From Rutidosis leptorrhynchoides (Eukaryota; Streptophyta; Magnoliopsida; Asterales; Asteraceae): 64,000 nt of DNA. Position 1 is the stretch's first letter; every line of letters starts with the position of its first letter. The stretch spans positions 188,521,001-188,585,000 of the forward strand of contig NC_092333.1 in the NCBI RefSeq assembly GCF_046630445.1, given 5' to 3'. The position numbers were made by a program, and so were the translations under genes. Below are positions 52,905 through 64,000 of the stretch, piece after piece. Under the pieces are notes generated by a model, which saw nothing but the letters and a program-made list of their open reading frames with translations, ran no database searches and was not told the DNA's origin.

Positions 52905-54117
52905 TATGGTAGTTTTATATTAGTTAGTTTGGGTTATGTAAAGGTTATTTTATGGGTTTTTGAAGTCAAAATTCTGTCCGTGTAACACTACGCGATAAAT
53001 ACTCAATGTAAGTTATGTTCTCCTTTTTAAATTAATGTCTCGTACTTAAGTTATTATTATACTTATTTGAGCCAAAGTAATCATGATGTTGGACTAAATA
53101 TTAAAGACGGGGTAATTGGTCTTTGTACCATAATTGGGGTTTGGACAAAAGAACGACACTTGTGGAAATTATACTATGGGCTATTAATGGGCTTTATATT
53201 TGTTTAACTAAATGATAGTTTGTTAATTTTAATATAAAGATTTACAATTGGACGTCCCTATAAATAACCATATACACTCGATCGGACACGATGGGCGGGG
53301 TATTTATATGTACGAATAATAGTTCATTTAACCGGACACGGGAATGGATTAATAGTCACTAGAATTATTAAAACAAGGGTGAAATTATGTACAAGGACAC
53401 TTGGCATAATTGATAACAAAGTATTAAAACCTTGGGTTACACGCAGTCGATAACCTGGTGTAATTATTAAACAAAGTATTAAAACCTTGTTACAGTTTAA
53501 GTCCCCAATTAGTTGGAATATTTGACTTCGGGTATAAGGATAATTTGACGAGGATACTCGCACTTTATATTTATGACTGATGGACTGTTATGGACAAAAA
53601 CCAGACGGACATATTAAATAATCCAGGACAAAGGACAATTAACCCATGGGCATAAAACTAAAATCAACACGTCAAACATCATGATTACGGAAGTTTAAAT
53701 AAGCATAATTATTTTATTTTATATTTCATCGCACCTTTAATTATTCGTCATTTATATTTTTTGTTATTTATTTTATTTTGTTAATTAAATTTACTTTACG
53801 CTTCGCTTAAAATATAAAATCGACAAACCGGTCATTAAATGGTAAACTCCCCTTTTATATATTATTATATATATATATATATATTTATATATTTTTGCAC
53901 AAATGTAATTATATAAAAATATAGTGTAACCGTCTCCCTTGGAACGAACCGGACTTACTAAAAACTATACTACTCTACGATTAGGTACACTGCCTATAGT
54001 GTTGTAGCAAGGTTTCGGTATATCCATTATGTAAATAAATAATTAAAACTTGTGTAATTTGTATCGCTTTTCGTATCAAAAATATATAGTATTTCACGTA
54101 CACCTCGCATGACATCA
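52199..54117 (+). mobile_element. 3' LTR of element D (1919 bp)
   Basis: Matches 37217-39141 closely. Its first (TA)n is short (about 52593-52606) and its second is expanded (about 52813-52901), the reverse of the 5' LTR. It ends CATGACATCA, followed by GACAT. Confidence 0.92.
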
Positions 54118-57100
54118 GACATTTGCGGCCATATAAAGCTTCAAAAGGCACGACGTTAATACTCGAGTAATAACTATTGTTGTAGGAGAATTCGGCTAGA
54201 GGCAAATGCTTTTCCCAAGCTCTTCCGAAATCGATAAAGCAAGCTCGTAACATGTATTCCAAGGTTTGAATCGTGCGTTCGCTTTGTCCGTCGGTTTGCA
54301 GATGGTATGCGGTACTCATGTCTAAACGTGTTCCCAAAGCTTCTTGTAAGGCACCCCAAAATCTAGAAGCGAAACGGGCATCACGGTCGGAAATTATCGA
54401 TAAGGGTACACCATGACGGGATATAATCTCTTTTATGTAAAGTTGTGCAAGTTTGTCCATTTTGTCGGTTTCTTTCATGGCTAGGAAATGAGCGGATTTG
54501 GTGAGACGGTCAATTATAACCCAAATGGTATCATAACCGCCCACCGTTTTTGATAGTTTCATGATGAAGTCCGTCGTTATTCTTTCCCACTTCCATTGAA
54601 GGATTTTAGGTTGTTGAAGTAACTCGGATGGCCTTTGATGTTCGACTTTGACCTTGGAACAAGTTAAACACTTTCTAACATAAGTAGCAACATCCCTTTT
54701 AATGTTCGGCCACCAATATTGTTCTTTGAGATCGTGGTACATCTTACCGGCACCGGGATAAATCGAATAACTTGACTTATGGGCCTCGTCTAGGATAAGG
54801 CTTCGTAAATCCCCATAACTAGGCACCCAAATTCTTCTGGCGAAATATCGGAGTCCGGTCTCCTTAACTTCGAATCGAGAGACGAGAACGTTCAAGTGTT
54901 CTTGAGAAATATTTTCATCTTTGAGAGCCTCATCTTGGGATATACGGATTTGGTTATTGATGTTGGTGTGGATGGTGATGTTTAAATCTCGGACACGAAG
55001 AGGCACCATTCTTTCCTTTTGGCTTAAGGCATCAGCTACTACATTTTCCTTCCCGGGATGGTAATGAAGTTCACAATCGTAATCGTTCAATGTTTCGATC
55101 CACCGCTGTTGTCTCATGTTTAGTTATTTTTGATCGAAAATGTGTTGGAGGCTTTTGTGGTCGGTGAAGATGGTACTTTTGGTTCTATAAAGATAGTGTC
55201 TCTATATTTTGAGTGTAAAGACAACGACTCCGAGTTCGAGATCATGTGTCGTGTAGTTCTGTTCGTGAATTTTCAATTATCTAGAGGCATAAGCAATAAC
55301 TTTCTTTCGTTGCATCAATACACACCCAAAACCATATTTCGAGGCGTCGCAATATACAACAAAATCATCATTGCCTTCTGGAAGAGACAAGATAGGAGCG
55401 GTGGTTAACTTTTTCTTTAGGACTTGAAACGTCGACTCTTGTTCGGCCGCCCAAACGAATTTCTTTCCCTTGTGAGTTAACGCGGTTAAAGGACGAGCAA
55501 CCAAGGAGAAATCTTCGATGAATCTACTATAGTAACCGGCGAGGCCTAAAAATTGATGAATGTGAGTAGGAGTAGTGGGGGTTTCCCATTTACTAATGGC
55601 TTCGATTTTTGCGGGATCGACTTTAATACCTTGATCGCTTACAACATGGCCAAGAAATTGAACTTCCTTTAACCAAAATTCACACTTGGAGAATTTGGCA
55701 TAGAGTCGTTCTTGTCTCAAGAGTTCAAGCATGAGTCGGAGGTGTTGTTCGTGTTCTTCTTTGCTTTTTGAGTAGATTAAAATATCATCTATGAACACGA
55801 TGACGAATTTGTCTAGATAGGCTTGCACACGCGGTTTATAAGGTCCATGAACACCGCCGGTGCATTAGTTAACCCGAATGGCATTACAAGAAACTCATAA
55901 CTACCATAACGAGTCCGGAAAGCGGTTTTGGAGACATCTTCCCCCTTAACCCTTAGTTGATGATAACCCGAGCGGAGATCGATTATTGAATATACACAAG
56001 ACCCTTGTAGTTGATCAAAGAGGTTATCGATGCGAGGAAGAGAATATCGGTTCTTAACCGTCAATTTATTTAGTTCATGATAATCGATGCACATTTGTAG
56101 GGATCCATCTTTCTTCTTAACGAATAAAATCGGAGCACCCCATGGTGAATGGCTAGGTCGAATAAAACCACGGTCAAGTAGTTCTTGAATTTTTCTTTGT
56201 AATTCTTGCATTTCAGATGGAGCAAGTCTATACGGTGTACGTACTACAGGTGCGGCTCCTGGGATAAGATCGATTTGGAATTCAACCGATCGATGAGGTG
56301 GAAGAGCCGGTAATTCTTCGAGAAATACATCGAAAAAGTCACTAACAATTGGCACATCATCGATATGCTTCTCATCAGTCTCCACTTTCTTAACGTGGGC
56401 TAGGATCGCAAAACAACCTTTACGAAGATATTTTTCAACTTTAAGGCACGAGACGAGGTTGAGTCCGGTGCAACTCTTATCGCCATAGACAATCAAGGGT
56501 TCACCATTCTCGATAGGAATTTGAATTGCTTTAAGATCACAAAGAATGTGAGATTTTGTTTTGGTTAACCAATCCATACCAATTATTACATCGAAGATCC
56601 CTAGTTCTATAGGTATCAAGTCAATTCCAAACTCTTTACCCAATAAGTTTAACGTACACCCCCGATAAAATTTGTCGGCACTCAATAGTTTCCCGTTGGC
56701 CACTTCAATGGTATAAGTAGTATCTAGTGGGAGTGGTGGAGTGCGAAAAGAATGATTCAAGATCTTGGATACAAAACTCTTATCAGCACCCGAATCGAAT
56801 AAGCAAGAGACATAAGAGTTGTTGAGAAGAAACGTACCCGTGACTAGTTCATTGTCATCTCGGGCCTCCTCGGTGTTAATGTTGAAAGCTCGACCACGTG
56901 CATTGGGGTTAGCTTTCATCTTTGGGCATGCGTTCTTATAATGACCCGGTTGGCCACATTCGTAACAAACACCCATTTTTGGTGCATTGGGCCTCTTTTG
57001 AGCGATGGGAGCGGTATTTCTACAATCGTTGGCTACATGGCCACTTCTTTGACACTTGTTGCAAAATGGCTTGCCACATTCATCGTAATGATGTTTGTGG

Positions 57101-57953
57101 TACTTGTTGCAAAAATGTTGATTTTCGGCATAACCTTTCTTGCCGTCGGAAGTGAAAGAATTTTTGGTGAAGTTGTTGTTGTTGTAGTTGCTTGATTGTG
57201 AGGCTTCACACTTTCTTTTGTTGCCACCCGATTTATCCTCAGCCTTTGGTGTCGGCACATCAATTTCATCCACCGTTTCTATCAATTGGCGGGCCATCTT
57301 TAAAGCCTCTTGTAGGTTAGCGGGTTTGGATGACATTACCCCGTGTTTAATGCTCTTAGGGAGGCCATCCATGTAAAGTTCAAACCTTAGGGACTCGGGA
57401 GTCATGAGGGCCGGACACATTAAGGCTAGCTCAGCAAACCGTTGATTATAAGCTTTAAGGTCATTTCAGACCGCTTTTAAACTTCTTAGCTCGTTTTCGA
57501 GCCTCCGAGTCTCTTCACGTGGGAAGTATTCGGTGATCATCTTTTCCCTTAAATCGGCCCAAGAGAGTGCGTGGGCTTCATCGGTACCCACCGATTGCAC
57601 ATACGTGTTCCACCATGTGAGAGCGATACCGGCGAATGTGTGGGTGGAATACTTGACTTTATCTTTGTTCCGGCAACCGCTTATGCTAAAAACGGCTTCT
57701 GTTTGCTCAAACCATCGGGTGAGTGCAACCGGTCCCCCGGTTCCATCGAAAGTGTGAGGTTTGCACCCATGAAATTCTTGTAGGAGCATCCCTCATTTGA
57801 ATTACCAGCTTCGTGGATGTTGTTGTTGTGGTTATAGTTATTGTTGTTGGAGGAGTGACCGGCCATGGCCGCATCTATGGCGGTGGCTATCATTCGTTGA
57901 AGAGCTTGTTCGGGAGTTTCGGGAGGAGTATTGCGTTGACCTCGGCGAGCCAT
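54118..57953 (-). pseudogene. Element E gag-pol, main part, with frameshifts and stops
   Basis: Starts ATG at 57953 (MARRGQRNTPPETPEQ). Gag follows with two knuckles, [14 protein letters not shown] and [14 protein letters not shown], then protease (LFDSGAD), reverse transcriptase (FIDD after the second frameshift), RNase H and integrase up to EALYGRKC, where element D inserted. Damage seen: one-base loss near 57790 in gag; TGA at 57468; one-base loss near 55820 just before FIDD; then TAA 55279, TAG 55204 and TAA 55126 within RNase H. The last three sit at positions expected to be Gln, Trp and Gln. The closest relative in the window is element F pol; both belong to the same chromovirus group. 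Confidence 0.95.
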
Positions 57954-58378
57954 TGTTCCTTCAAGATACAAGAATATCGTTGATTAGTATTCTCAATAAT
58001 ACTAATCGTGATTTGGAATAAAGATAGAGAGAACATTTTTCCTTGACCCGCCCTAAATTCTTTATGATATAATGTCGGAAAGTCCATATGAGTCACCGTA
58101 ATATAATCCCGGCAATTATATTGCCCTAATTCATGTGTGCATTCGACATTACCTCATAAGGTCAAGATGGCGTGTCAATCAAATTAAACAACGTGAGATT
58201 AAGATGAAATAGGAGTTAGATACGAATAGAAGAGTTCAAGCATAAATGTACAAGTAGTCAAGCAAGTCCTACTTCAAGTCTATATGCCGGTTGTAGTCTA
58301 GACTCACTAATGCACCCTATGACTCGGGGTTGACACCAATGAACTCTAAATCCCTACAACCAACGCTCTAATACCACA
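57954..58378 (-). other. Leader of element E with primer site
   Basis: The 425 bp between the 5' LTR and gag. Primer site at 58376-58365 (TGGTATTAGAGC), one change from the Met-tRNA match. No other feature. Confidence 0.8.
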
Positions 58379-60797
58379 TGTGATGACCCGACAAAATCGT
58401 CATTGATGGCGCCGTCAACTTAGGTCCCGTTACATGGTCATAAGTCTTTAAAGCAAAGTTTGACCAAAATATGTCGCATTCATTTCAAATGTAAGGATGT
58501 TTCAAAGTTTACAAGAGTAGTTTAACAACTAGATACGTTACAACGTTTAAAATACAAATGAAACCTATGCGACACAAATTAAAATAAAGTCAAAAGACGC
58601 TCCATGTATGCATGTATACTCAACATCCAAGCAAGTATCAAAATAGTGTGCGGAAGCATGTAACACATAGCGTTCAAGGACCTGAGAAAACATAGAAAAA
58701 TTTGTTAACGAAAACGTTGGTGAAATCATAGGTTTAGTAAGTATGTTGTATTGAACCACAAGATTTAATATAAAGTTAATTATTCAAATTGTTTGCATTC
58801 CAAAGTTGCTGTACGTTCGCGAGCACCCAATTATCAAGACTTAACTGTTTTACGAACCCCGTTATCATAGTGTTCGAACCTACACTATACCCGAAAATAT
58901 ATTTCATCCGCTAACGGTAGCGAACCGTCCAAATGAGGGTGCGTCAAGCCCGTATGGATCCACACAACATAAGTTCACGTTTACACCCTACAAGTGTAAC
59001 TAATGATAATTGAATTGAGGCTTTTTGTTCTAACTCGCATGTGGAATGTTTGTTTCCGTACTTGTGTCCAAAGTATAAAAGTATAAAACGTATATGTTTA
59101 TCATCCCTTGATTTAAAGAAATAAAAGTTGTTGAAAAGATGGGACTATGATCTCACCTCGAGTGCACGAGTATATAGGTACTTCACAAAGTAAACGCGTG
59201 CAAGAATGATTGCTAGTCTTGACCTAAACAATAGGTCGTATCAATATCGGTAAAGTATGAAGTCGGTCAAGTTGTTCAATTAGTCCTATGGCTCGTTATG
59301 ACTCTATTATATAGCATGTGAGTCAAATTATCAAGTTTCATGCAAGATATAAGTATAAAAGTATGTTAGAACGATTGCATAAGTATTTGATTAAGTTTGA
59401 CTAAAAGTCAAACTTGGTCAAAGTCAAAGTCAACGGGGTCGGGTCGGGTTTTTGACTATTGTTTCATGATGAGAAATCATATATAAGCATGTTGGCCAAG
59501 TTTCATGTTGTTACGAGTAAGCGTGGGTGAAACTGTGAAATCACAATGTGATTTTGGTCAGGGACTTTCTCTGCACAAGAGCGGCGCACCAAGACCAGGT
59601 GCGGCGCTCTTGAGGACCCATAAGCGACGCTCTTGTCTCCGGGAGAGGTGTTCCTGGCGCCTGATGAAAAACTCCACAGAAGATTGACCAGGAGCGGCGC
59701 TTTTAGTACAAAAGCTGCGCTCCTGTACCTGAAAAAATGCTGTTGCTGAAATTTGTTATGTGCACGAACCAAACTTCATTCAAACTCAAATTATGAACCG
59801 AAAACACTCAAAACGCATACCATACATCGTTGGAAAGGTATTTTAACAAGGAATGCATCTAAACACATATTATCAATCAAAATCATCATTTACAACAACC
59901 AAATCTAAGTTGAATGATCATTAAATGTTCATCATTAATGCTTCAAATTCATAAGTGCAATTTGATGATTCGGAAAACTTAACACACACATATAATACGC
60001 CGTTTCGTAGGTAATTATGCATACAATACAACTAAACACTTATCAACAACATTGTAAAGCATTTAATGCATCAAAATTCGCATTTAAGGCTACCAAACCC
60101 TAACCAAAAATCATAAACTCAACAATCATGTTAATGTAGTCTTTCTAGGTCAACCTACACATCAAATTGAAGCTAATGATGCTAGTAACACATTTAATAC
60201 ATGCACTTTAACATTTAACAACATTTAATCAACCAAAACTCAAGATTAAACAAGTCATTTATCAAGTTTAAGCTAGTTACACTAAAATGACAAGAACACG
60301 CAAACAATTCATGTATTCATGTTAGACTTGAGCCATAGACACTAATTAATACTTTTATTAGTTAAGAACACCAAGAACAAAAATCTAGAGTTTTTGAAAA
60401 GCTCACCCCAAGTAATGAAATTGATATCTATGTGTAGAGGATGATGAGAGGATTCCGAGAGTACAATTTGTTTTGATGTTAGCTCTCTATTCTTGATTTA
60501 GATGATGATTTAGTGATGAAGATGAAAATGATGAAAGTTTGGAAGTAATAAATGAGAGAAAAAGGAAAAGAAAAAGAAAAGAGAATGAAATGGTGGGAAG
60601 GGTGGTGGTTGACTAGTCAACAACTAGTTACCACTTTGGTCAAATGGCAAAGTTAGTCCCTCGAGTTTAAAAGCGGGTGCGTGAATTAGCCTTACGAATT
60701 ATCTTAAATATGCTAGTGTAAACGAGAGATGTTATAATTAAATAACGGACTTTAAAATAATGAACGGAAAGTAAACGGAAAAAGACGGGTTATTACA
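58379..60797 (-). mobile_element. 5' LTR of element E (2419 bp)
   Basis: Uninterrupted. It starts TGTGATGACCCG and ends CGGGTTATTACA, with TAAAA following. It provides the pre-insertion sequence for element A in the other LTR (AAATAACGGACTTT at about 60744). Confidence 0.93.
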
Positions 60798-60904
60798 TAA
60801 AAGGTAAAGGTAAAACTGGAAAGTAAACAGATGTACAATATTTTTATAATAATTTCTTAAACTGTATATTTTTTGTCTATGAACTATTAATATAAAACGG
60901 AGCG

Positions 60905-61891
60905 TATATGATCTAAACTTTTTATGACGATCACCAATTTTAGAGCAACTATGATTACTTTGCATTAGGTATGAGCTTATGTGACCAATATAGTTTTTTC
61001 ATAATGACAATGTGACCCCACAATCTCAACGTAGTACTAGCACATACGGTTGGTTTGGTCTTCATCATACCCTTTTTTCCAAACATATGAAGTAAGAAAA
61101 TACTAGTATTTGAGAGTCGGATTCGAGAATTTAAGTGTTTGTTTAATAAAAAATATCTTTTGACTTTGCTAGAATGTTAGTAGACTTTGATTTCTTTTTT
61201 TTTTCGGGCCTTTAATTATTGTTGTTGGCCTATTGTGATTTGTCTTTGTTGCTTCAGTTGTGTTTTCCTAATTCCTCTGATTCTCAAATATCTGATTATG
61301 TCTGTATATATAAAAAAAATTTGGCCCCTGAAAATCTTGGGCCGTGAGCGGTCGATCACTTTGTTCCCCTTCCGAGCCTCCCCTGATTATAAATATATTT
61401 ATTATTACACATACATTTCAGTTGCAACATATAATAAATTCATTATGAATACTCCCACAAGGGAGATAAATTCTCACACAACACTTTTTGATCCATGTAC
61501 ATCTGATTACCTATTATACCCTTAATTGTAGTTAGAATAATAATATAAGTACAACTTTCTAGATTAATCTAGGAGTATAATTGTGAGTTTATGAGTTAAA
61601 AGTGTGCATGAATCAAAAATTCGTGTGTGAGGAACCTCCCTACAATAAAACATGTATATTTAACTTAATAAAGATTCAAAATACATATTTAATATGTCAT
61701 GATTTATGTTTAATAGTAAATTTAATAAATTGAGTTATATTTTCGACAAAGATTACACGTTCTGGTAAAAAGATTTTAATTTATGTTATGTTAAATTTAT
61801 TATTGTTAATTGTTATATTACGTTTTTGTATTCATTATATATAGATATAGATATTAGATTAGAATTGAATTTTAGATTGGATAATATTATA
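60905..61891. other. AT-rich spacer, nothing firm
   Basis: No gene. A GC-richer block (61320-61380, TTGGCCCCTG and GGGCCGTGAGCGG) resembles decayed transposon ends, but no boundary could be set. Confidence 0.5.
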
Positions 61892-62147
61892 ATTCCTTCG
61901 TCCCAAAATAATTGTCCTATTTTGATATTTTAAAGTTTTTTTTTCAACTTTGACTTTAAATATATTTATTTTTTATTATATAATAATTGATAAAAGTTAT
62001 ATTAGTGAATTGGGTTTTAAATGTACTTTTTATTAGTATTAGTTTTATTAGCTATTATATAATACAAATAAAAATATTTGAGGTCAAAGTTGAAAAAAAA
62101 AAACTTTGAAAAGTAAAAACATGACACTTATTATGGGATAGAGGGAG
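61892..62147. mobile_element. Stowaway-like MITE 5 (about 256 bp)
   Basis: Left ATTCCTTCGTCCCA and right TGGGATAGAGGGAG are inverted. Inside, TTTCAACTTTGACTT pairs with GGTCAAAGTTGAAA, giving long terminal complementarity. The left TA is present; the right duplication is not clear. Confidence 0.75.
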
Positions 62148-62756
62148 TTTTCAAATATTCAATAAATATTCGTTAACTCGCTTAATTCACTGGATATGTA
62201 GATAGACGAATAAACTTAAATTAAATGAATATGGATATAAATGCACAAAATTAAATGACTATAAATATGAATATGAATATGAATATGGTTTCACTCATAT
62301 ACATACGATCCATTTACATTCTAAAATTCATTGATGCAAAACCCGCTTTTTAGATGTGGTACATGTAGGCGTGTAGCCAGATTTGCTCAATACGTCAAGT
62401 AATTTAAAAGAAAAAGAATACTTTTAACTATATAATGTTCTTAGGGAAATAATGGAAAGTAAAAAAGAATACTCTAATTACATTGAAAACATATCGAGCG
62501 GCAGACATAGAGTATAACCCGATGACTCATTCTTCAAAACGGGTCACTCCATACAATCTGTAGACTGTTTTATCGCCAACTTTTGAGAAAAAAGCAATTT
62601 GATTGTTCATTCAATTTTACTCGTATTCCTTCTAAAGGAGATGAGAAAATAAATGATAAAATTCAAGCAATATAATGTAATCACTCCAGAGAATATGTTC
62701 ATGGATGTATGTCTAGTTATGATTGAAAAAAGGAATTATTTAGTTACATATATTGT
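62148..62756. other. AT-rich spacer, nothing recognised
   Basis: No ORF, repeat or RNA gene could be supported. Confidence 0.55.
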
Positions 62757-63035
62757 TTTTTTCTTTTTTTAACGGCGATTTTTGAATCAACGGATCATTT
62801 ATTTCAATGACTTTCATCATTTACACGTAATACACACGTTCGGGCGAAAATCCGAACTCGATCGACGGTACTGGGGAACACATCCATACTGGCAGTGTCC
62901 GGGTAGAAGTCCATGAACGGATCCGATAAAACCTCCCAGCCAAGCTTATTTTAATGAGACACATTCTCTCACAAAGAGATTTAAATTGGTGACCTCAGCC
63001 CAACATCCCACAGAACGATACCTTCACTTTCTCTT
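62757..63035 (-). mobile_element. SINE-like element
   Basis: On the minus strand it runs from a tRNA-like head (GGTATCGTTCTGTGGGATG, then GGTCACCAATTTAAATCTC with a decayed B box) through a GC-richer body to CGCCGTTAAAAAAAG, an A-rich tail (62757-62772 on the plus strand). A 3' fragment of the same family lies in BB intron 1. Target duplications were not resolved. Confidence 0.55.
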
Positions 63036-63790
63036 AGTACAGTTAATTTTAGTGCAAATTTTAGTGTGTATTTCCGACGCTTAGAATAGACACCAAAACT
63101 CACTTAACAAAAACTAAAACTTAATAAATATGAATTCATATGATATTGAGAAACTTTAATGTACGAAGTGAGTTGTAATAGTTTTGAATTTGGATAATGT
63201 TCTTTAAAGGGCAATAATCTTCCTACAAATTTCCAAAGGAATCCTAAGATTAGGTGCAGGATGATCAACCACATGGACTTGTGAACATTCATACATTTTT
63301 ATATTTAATTAAAGTACTACTCCGTATTTACTAATCTAAAATTTATGTTCAAATTTGAATTTAAGAAATACCGTTATCAACTAATAAGATCGATGTTCAC
63401 CAAATGTTTAACAACTTTTCACCAAATGTTTATCAAGTAATTAGATGATGCTTTTCCACCCTAATTGTTGACTATTTCTAACCGGATTGTTATGACGGGC
63501 TATCCGTTCTATGACCAACAAGTTGTTAATTTGCAAGACACCTTGATGTTTCAATTGCAATACAAAGTGATGGAGCCGAAGTCGAGGTGGATGCGTTAGC
63601 TGCGGTGACAGATTACGTGGAAGAGGTTTCAGGATCGGGTTTGAAATTTGAAAGTTTTGAGGGTAATGTTTTTGTAGATTCTCCGGTTCACAAACTTGAT
63701 TCTCGTGTTTTGGTTGATACAATTGTTGAAGTCCCTATTTTGGATGAGACTGAACCGTGTATTCAACAAATTGAGGTGAAACTCATGAGA
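63036..63790. other. Spacer with unassigned open frames
   Basis: AT-rich up to about 63500. At 63530-63805 both strands are open: the plus frame reads an acidic stretch (EVEVDALAAVTDYVEEVSG) and the minus frame is rich in Asn and Arg. Because the next 200 bp are a minus-strand retroelement protease, this is probably part of the same decayed element. I do not call a gene. Confidence 0.4.
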
Positions 63791-63998
63791 TGGTACCACA
63801 ATTAATAAGAGTATCAATTGTGGCAAAAAATGGACGACCAAGAATGATCGTCGGTTAGTTCTCCTTAAAGGTAGTCTCAATGTCTATGACAATAAAATCT
63901 ATTAGGTAATAAAAATCCCAACTTTCACAATTACATTCACCAACATAACCCTTGGAGTTTTTATTGACATGTTCACAAGTTGTATGAGAATATCAGTT
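63791..63998 (-). pseudogene. Retroelement aspartic protease relic, Athila/Tat-like
   Basis: On the minus strand one frame has ILIQLVNMSIKTPRVML and VNVIVKVGIF. A shift near 63905 leads to LIDFIVIDIETTF, a TAA (about 63854), then IILGRPFFATIDTLIN. These blocks match the order in Athila/Tat protease domains (KTPRG..., V.VKV..F, DFVVLDIE, LILGRPFLAT). The frames are broken and the element runs off the window. Confidence 0.75.
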
Positions 63999-64000
63999 TG

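Larger units (their letters stand above)
37217..54117 (+). mobile_element. Athila/Tat-like, gag-only LTR element D, holding element C
   Basis: LTRs 37217-39141 and 52199-54117 are highly similar, with termini TGATAGTGCTCC...CATGACATCA. A perfect GACAT duplication (37212-37216, 54118-54122) lies within the integrase of E. An Asp-tRNA-type primer site TGGCGCCGCTGTCGGGA (39152-39168) and the tract AAGTGTGGGGA point to the Athila/Tat side of Ty3/gypsy. Without element C the internal region is about 4.2 kb and encodes one ORF (40267-41409) but no protease, RT or integrase. It is therefore non-autonomous of the gag-only kind. Confidence 0.9.
24384..60797 (-). mobile_element. Ty3/gypsy chromovirus E, carrying nested elements A, D and C
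   Basis: Two LTRs of about 2.42 kb bound it: 24384-36542 (interrupted by element A) and 58379-60797. The 5' LTR is at the right. It is followed by a primer site matching Met-tRNA with one change (58365-58376), gag-pol on the minus strand, the pre-LTR hairpin and the purine tract. Flanks TAAAT (24379-24383) and TAAAA (60798-60802) are the target duplication with one change. Removing A and D leaves about 9.8 kb, a normal size. Several stops and frameshifts show it is dead. Confidence 0.93.
24231..60904. mobile_element. Stowaway MITE 3, split by a 36-kb nested insertion
   Basis: The left part 24231-24383 begins TTCCCTCCGTCTCATATTAA. The right part 60803-60904 ends ATATAAAACGGAGCG. Reverse-complementing the right part gives CGCTCCGTTTTATATTAATAG, which aligns with the left end. 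TA flanks both outer ends (24229-24230, 60905-60906). Together the parts make a MITE of about 255 bp, so element E with all its contents inserted into a MITE. Confidence 0.8.

Noticed and set aside
63530-63805. Plus-strand 91-codon acidic ORF
   Set aside because: Not recognised, no start or splice context, and it overlaps a probable minus-strand retroelement relic.

Overview
This is a plant nuclear window. Two intron-containing genes, each with an unmistakable plant orthologue, sit in DNA that is roughly 85% transposable elements. LTR termini of the TGTGATGACCCG type, TACTGTAGCA repeats and the mix of chromovirus, Athila/Tat-like, TRIM, Stowaway and SINE elements make a eudicot near certain. 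An Asteraceae genome is my best guess, from remembered resemblance rather than from anything decisive here.

Layout. 1-6209: 3' part of a Ty3/gypsy chromovirus (element F, plus strand; pol open throughout, then a 3.25-kb LTR) that landed inside a Ty1/copia pol (6210-7764, with its own short LTR). 7765-13156: Helitron-like repeat, copia relic, a 2.36-kb solo LTR with perfect 5-bp target duplications, and a TRIM. 13523-17759: intact ALDH3-family aldehyde dehydrogenase (plus strand, 10 exons, 483 aa), with a SINE and a MITE in introns. 18211-21917: convergent BIG BROTHER-type RING-H2 E3 ubiquitin ligase (minus strand, 8 coding exons, about 258 aa). 22718-24383: LINE 3' end and a cluster of Stowaway MITEs.

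24231-60904 is one nest. A MITE of about 255 bp is split by a gypsy chromovirus (E, minus, 24384-60797). Element E carries two insertions. One is the non-autonomous element A (minus, 26760-36488) in its 3' LTR. The other is the gag-only Athila/Tat-like element D (plus, 37217-54117) in its integrase, and D itself carries the non-autonomous element C (minus, 41850-50668). Target duplications support every level: TAAAT/TAAAA for E, AATGG/AACGG for A, GACAT for D, AATTA for C. 60905-64000 holds another MITE, a SINE and an Athila-like protease relic.

The two host genes are ordinary. The most unusual signals are in the retroelements. (1) All five gypsy-type 3' ends have a hairpin with an AGGA, AGA or GGA loop, 17-20 nt before the LTR, whose stem sequence differs completely between families while staying self-complementary. 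(2) Element C LTRs hold seven hairpins with a shared loop and differing, complementary stems. (3) Several unrelated LTR families place paired GC-rich palindromes next to a putative TATA box. All boundaries and counts were read by eye.
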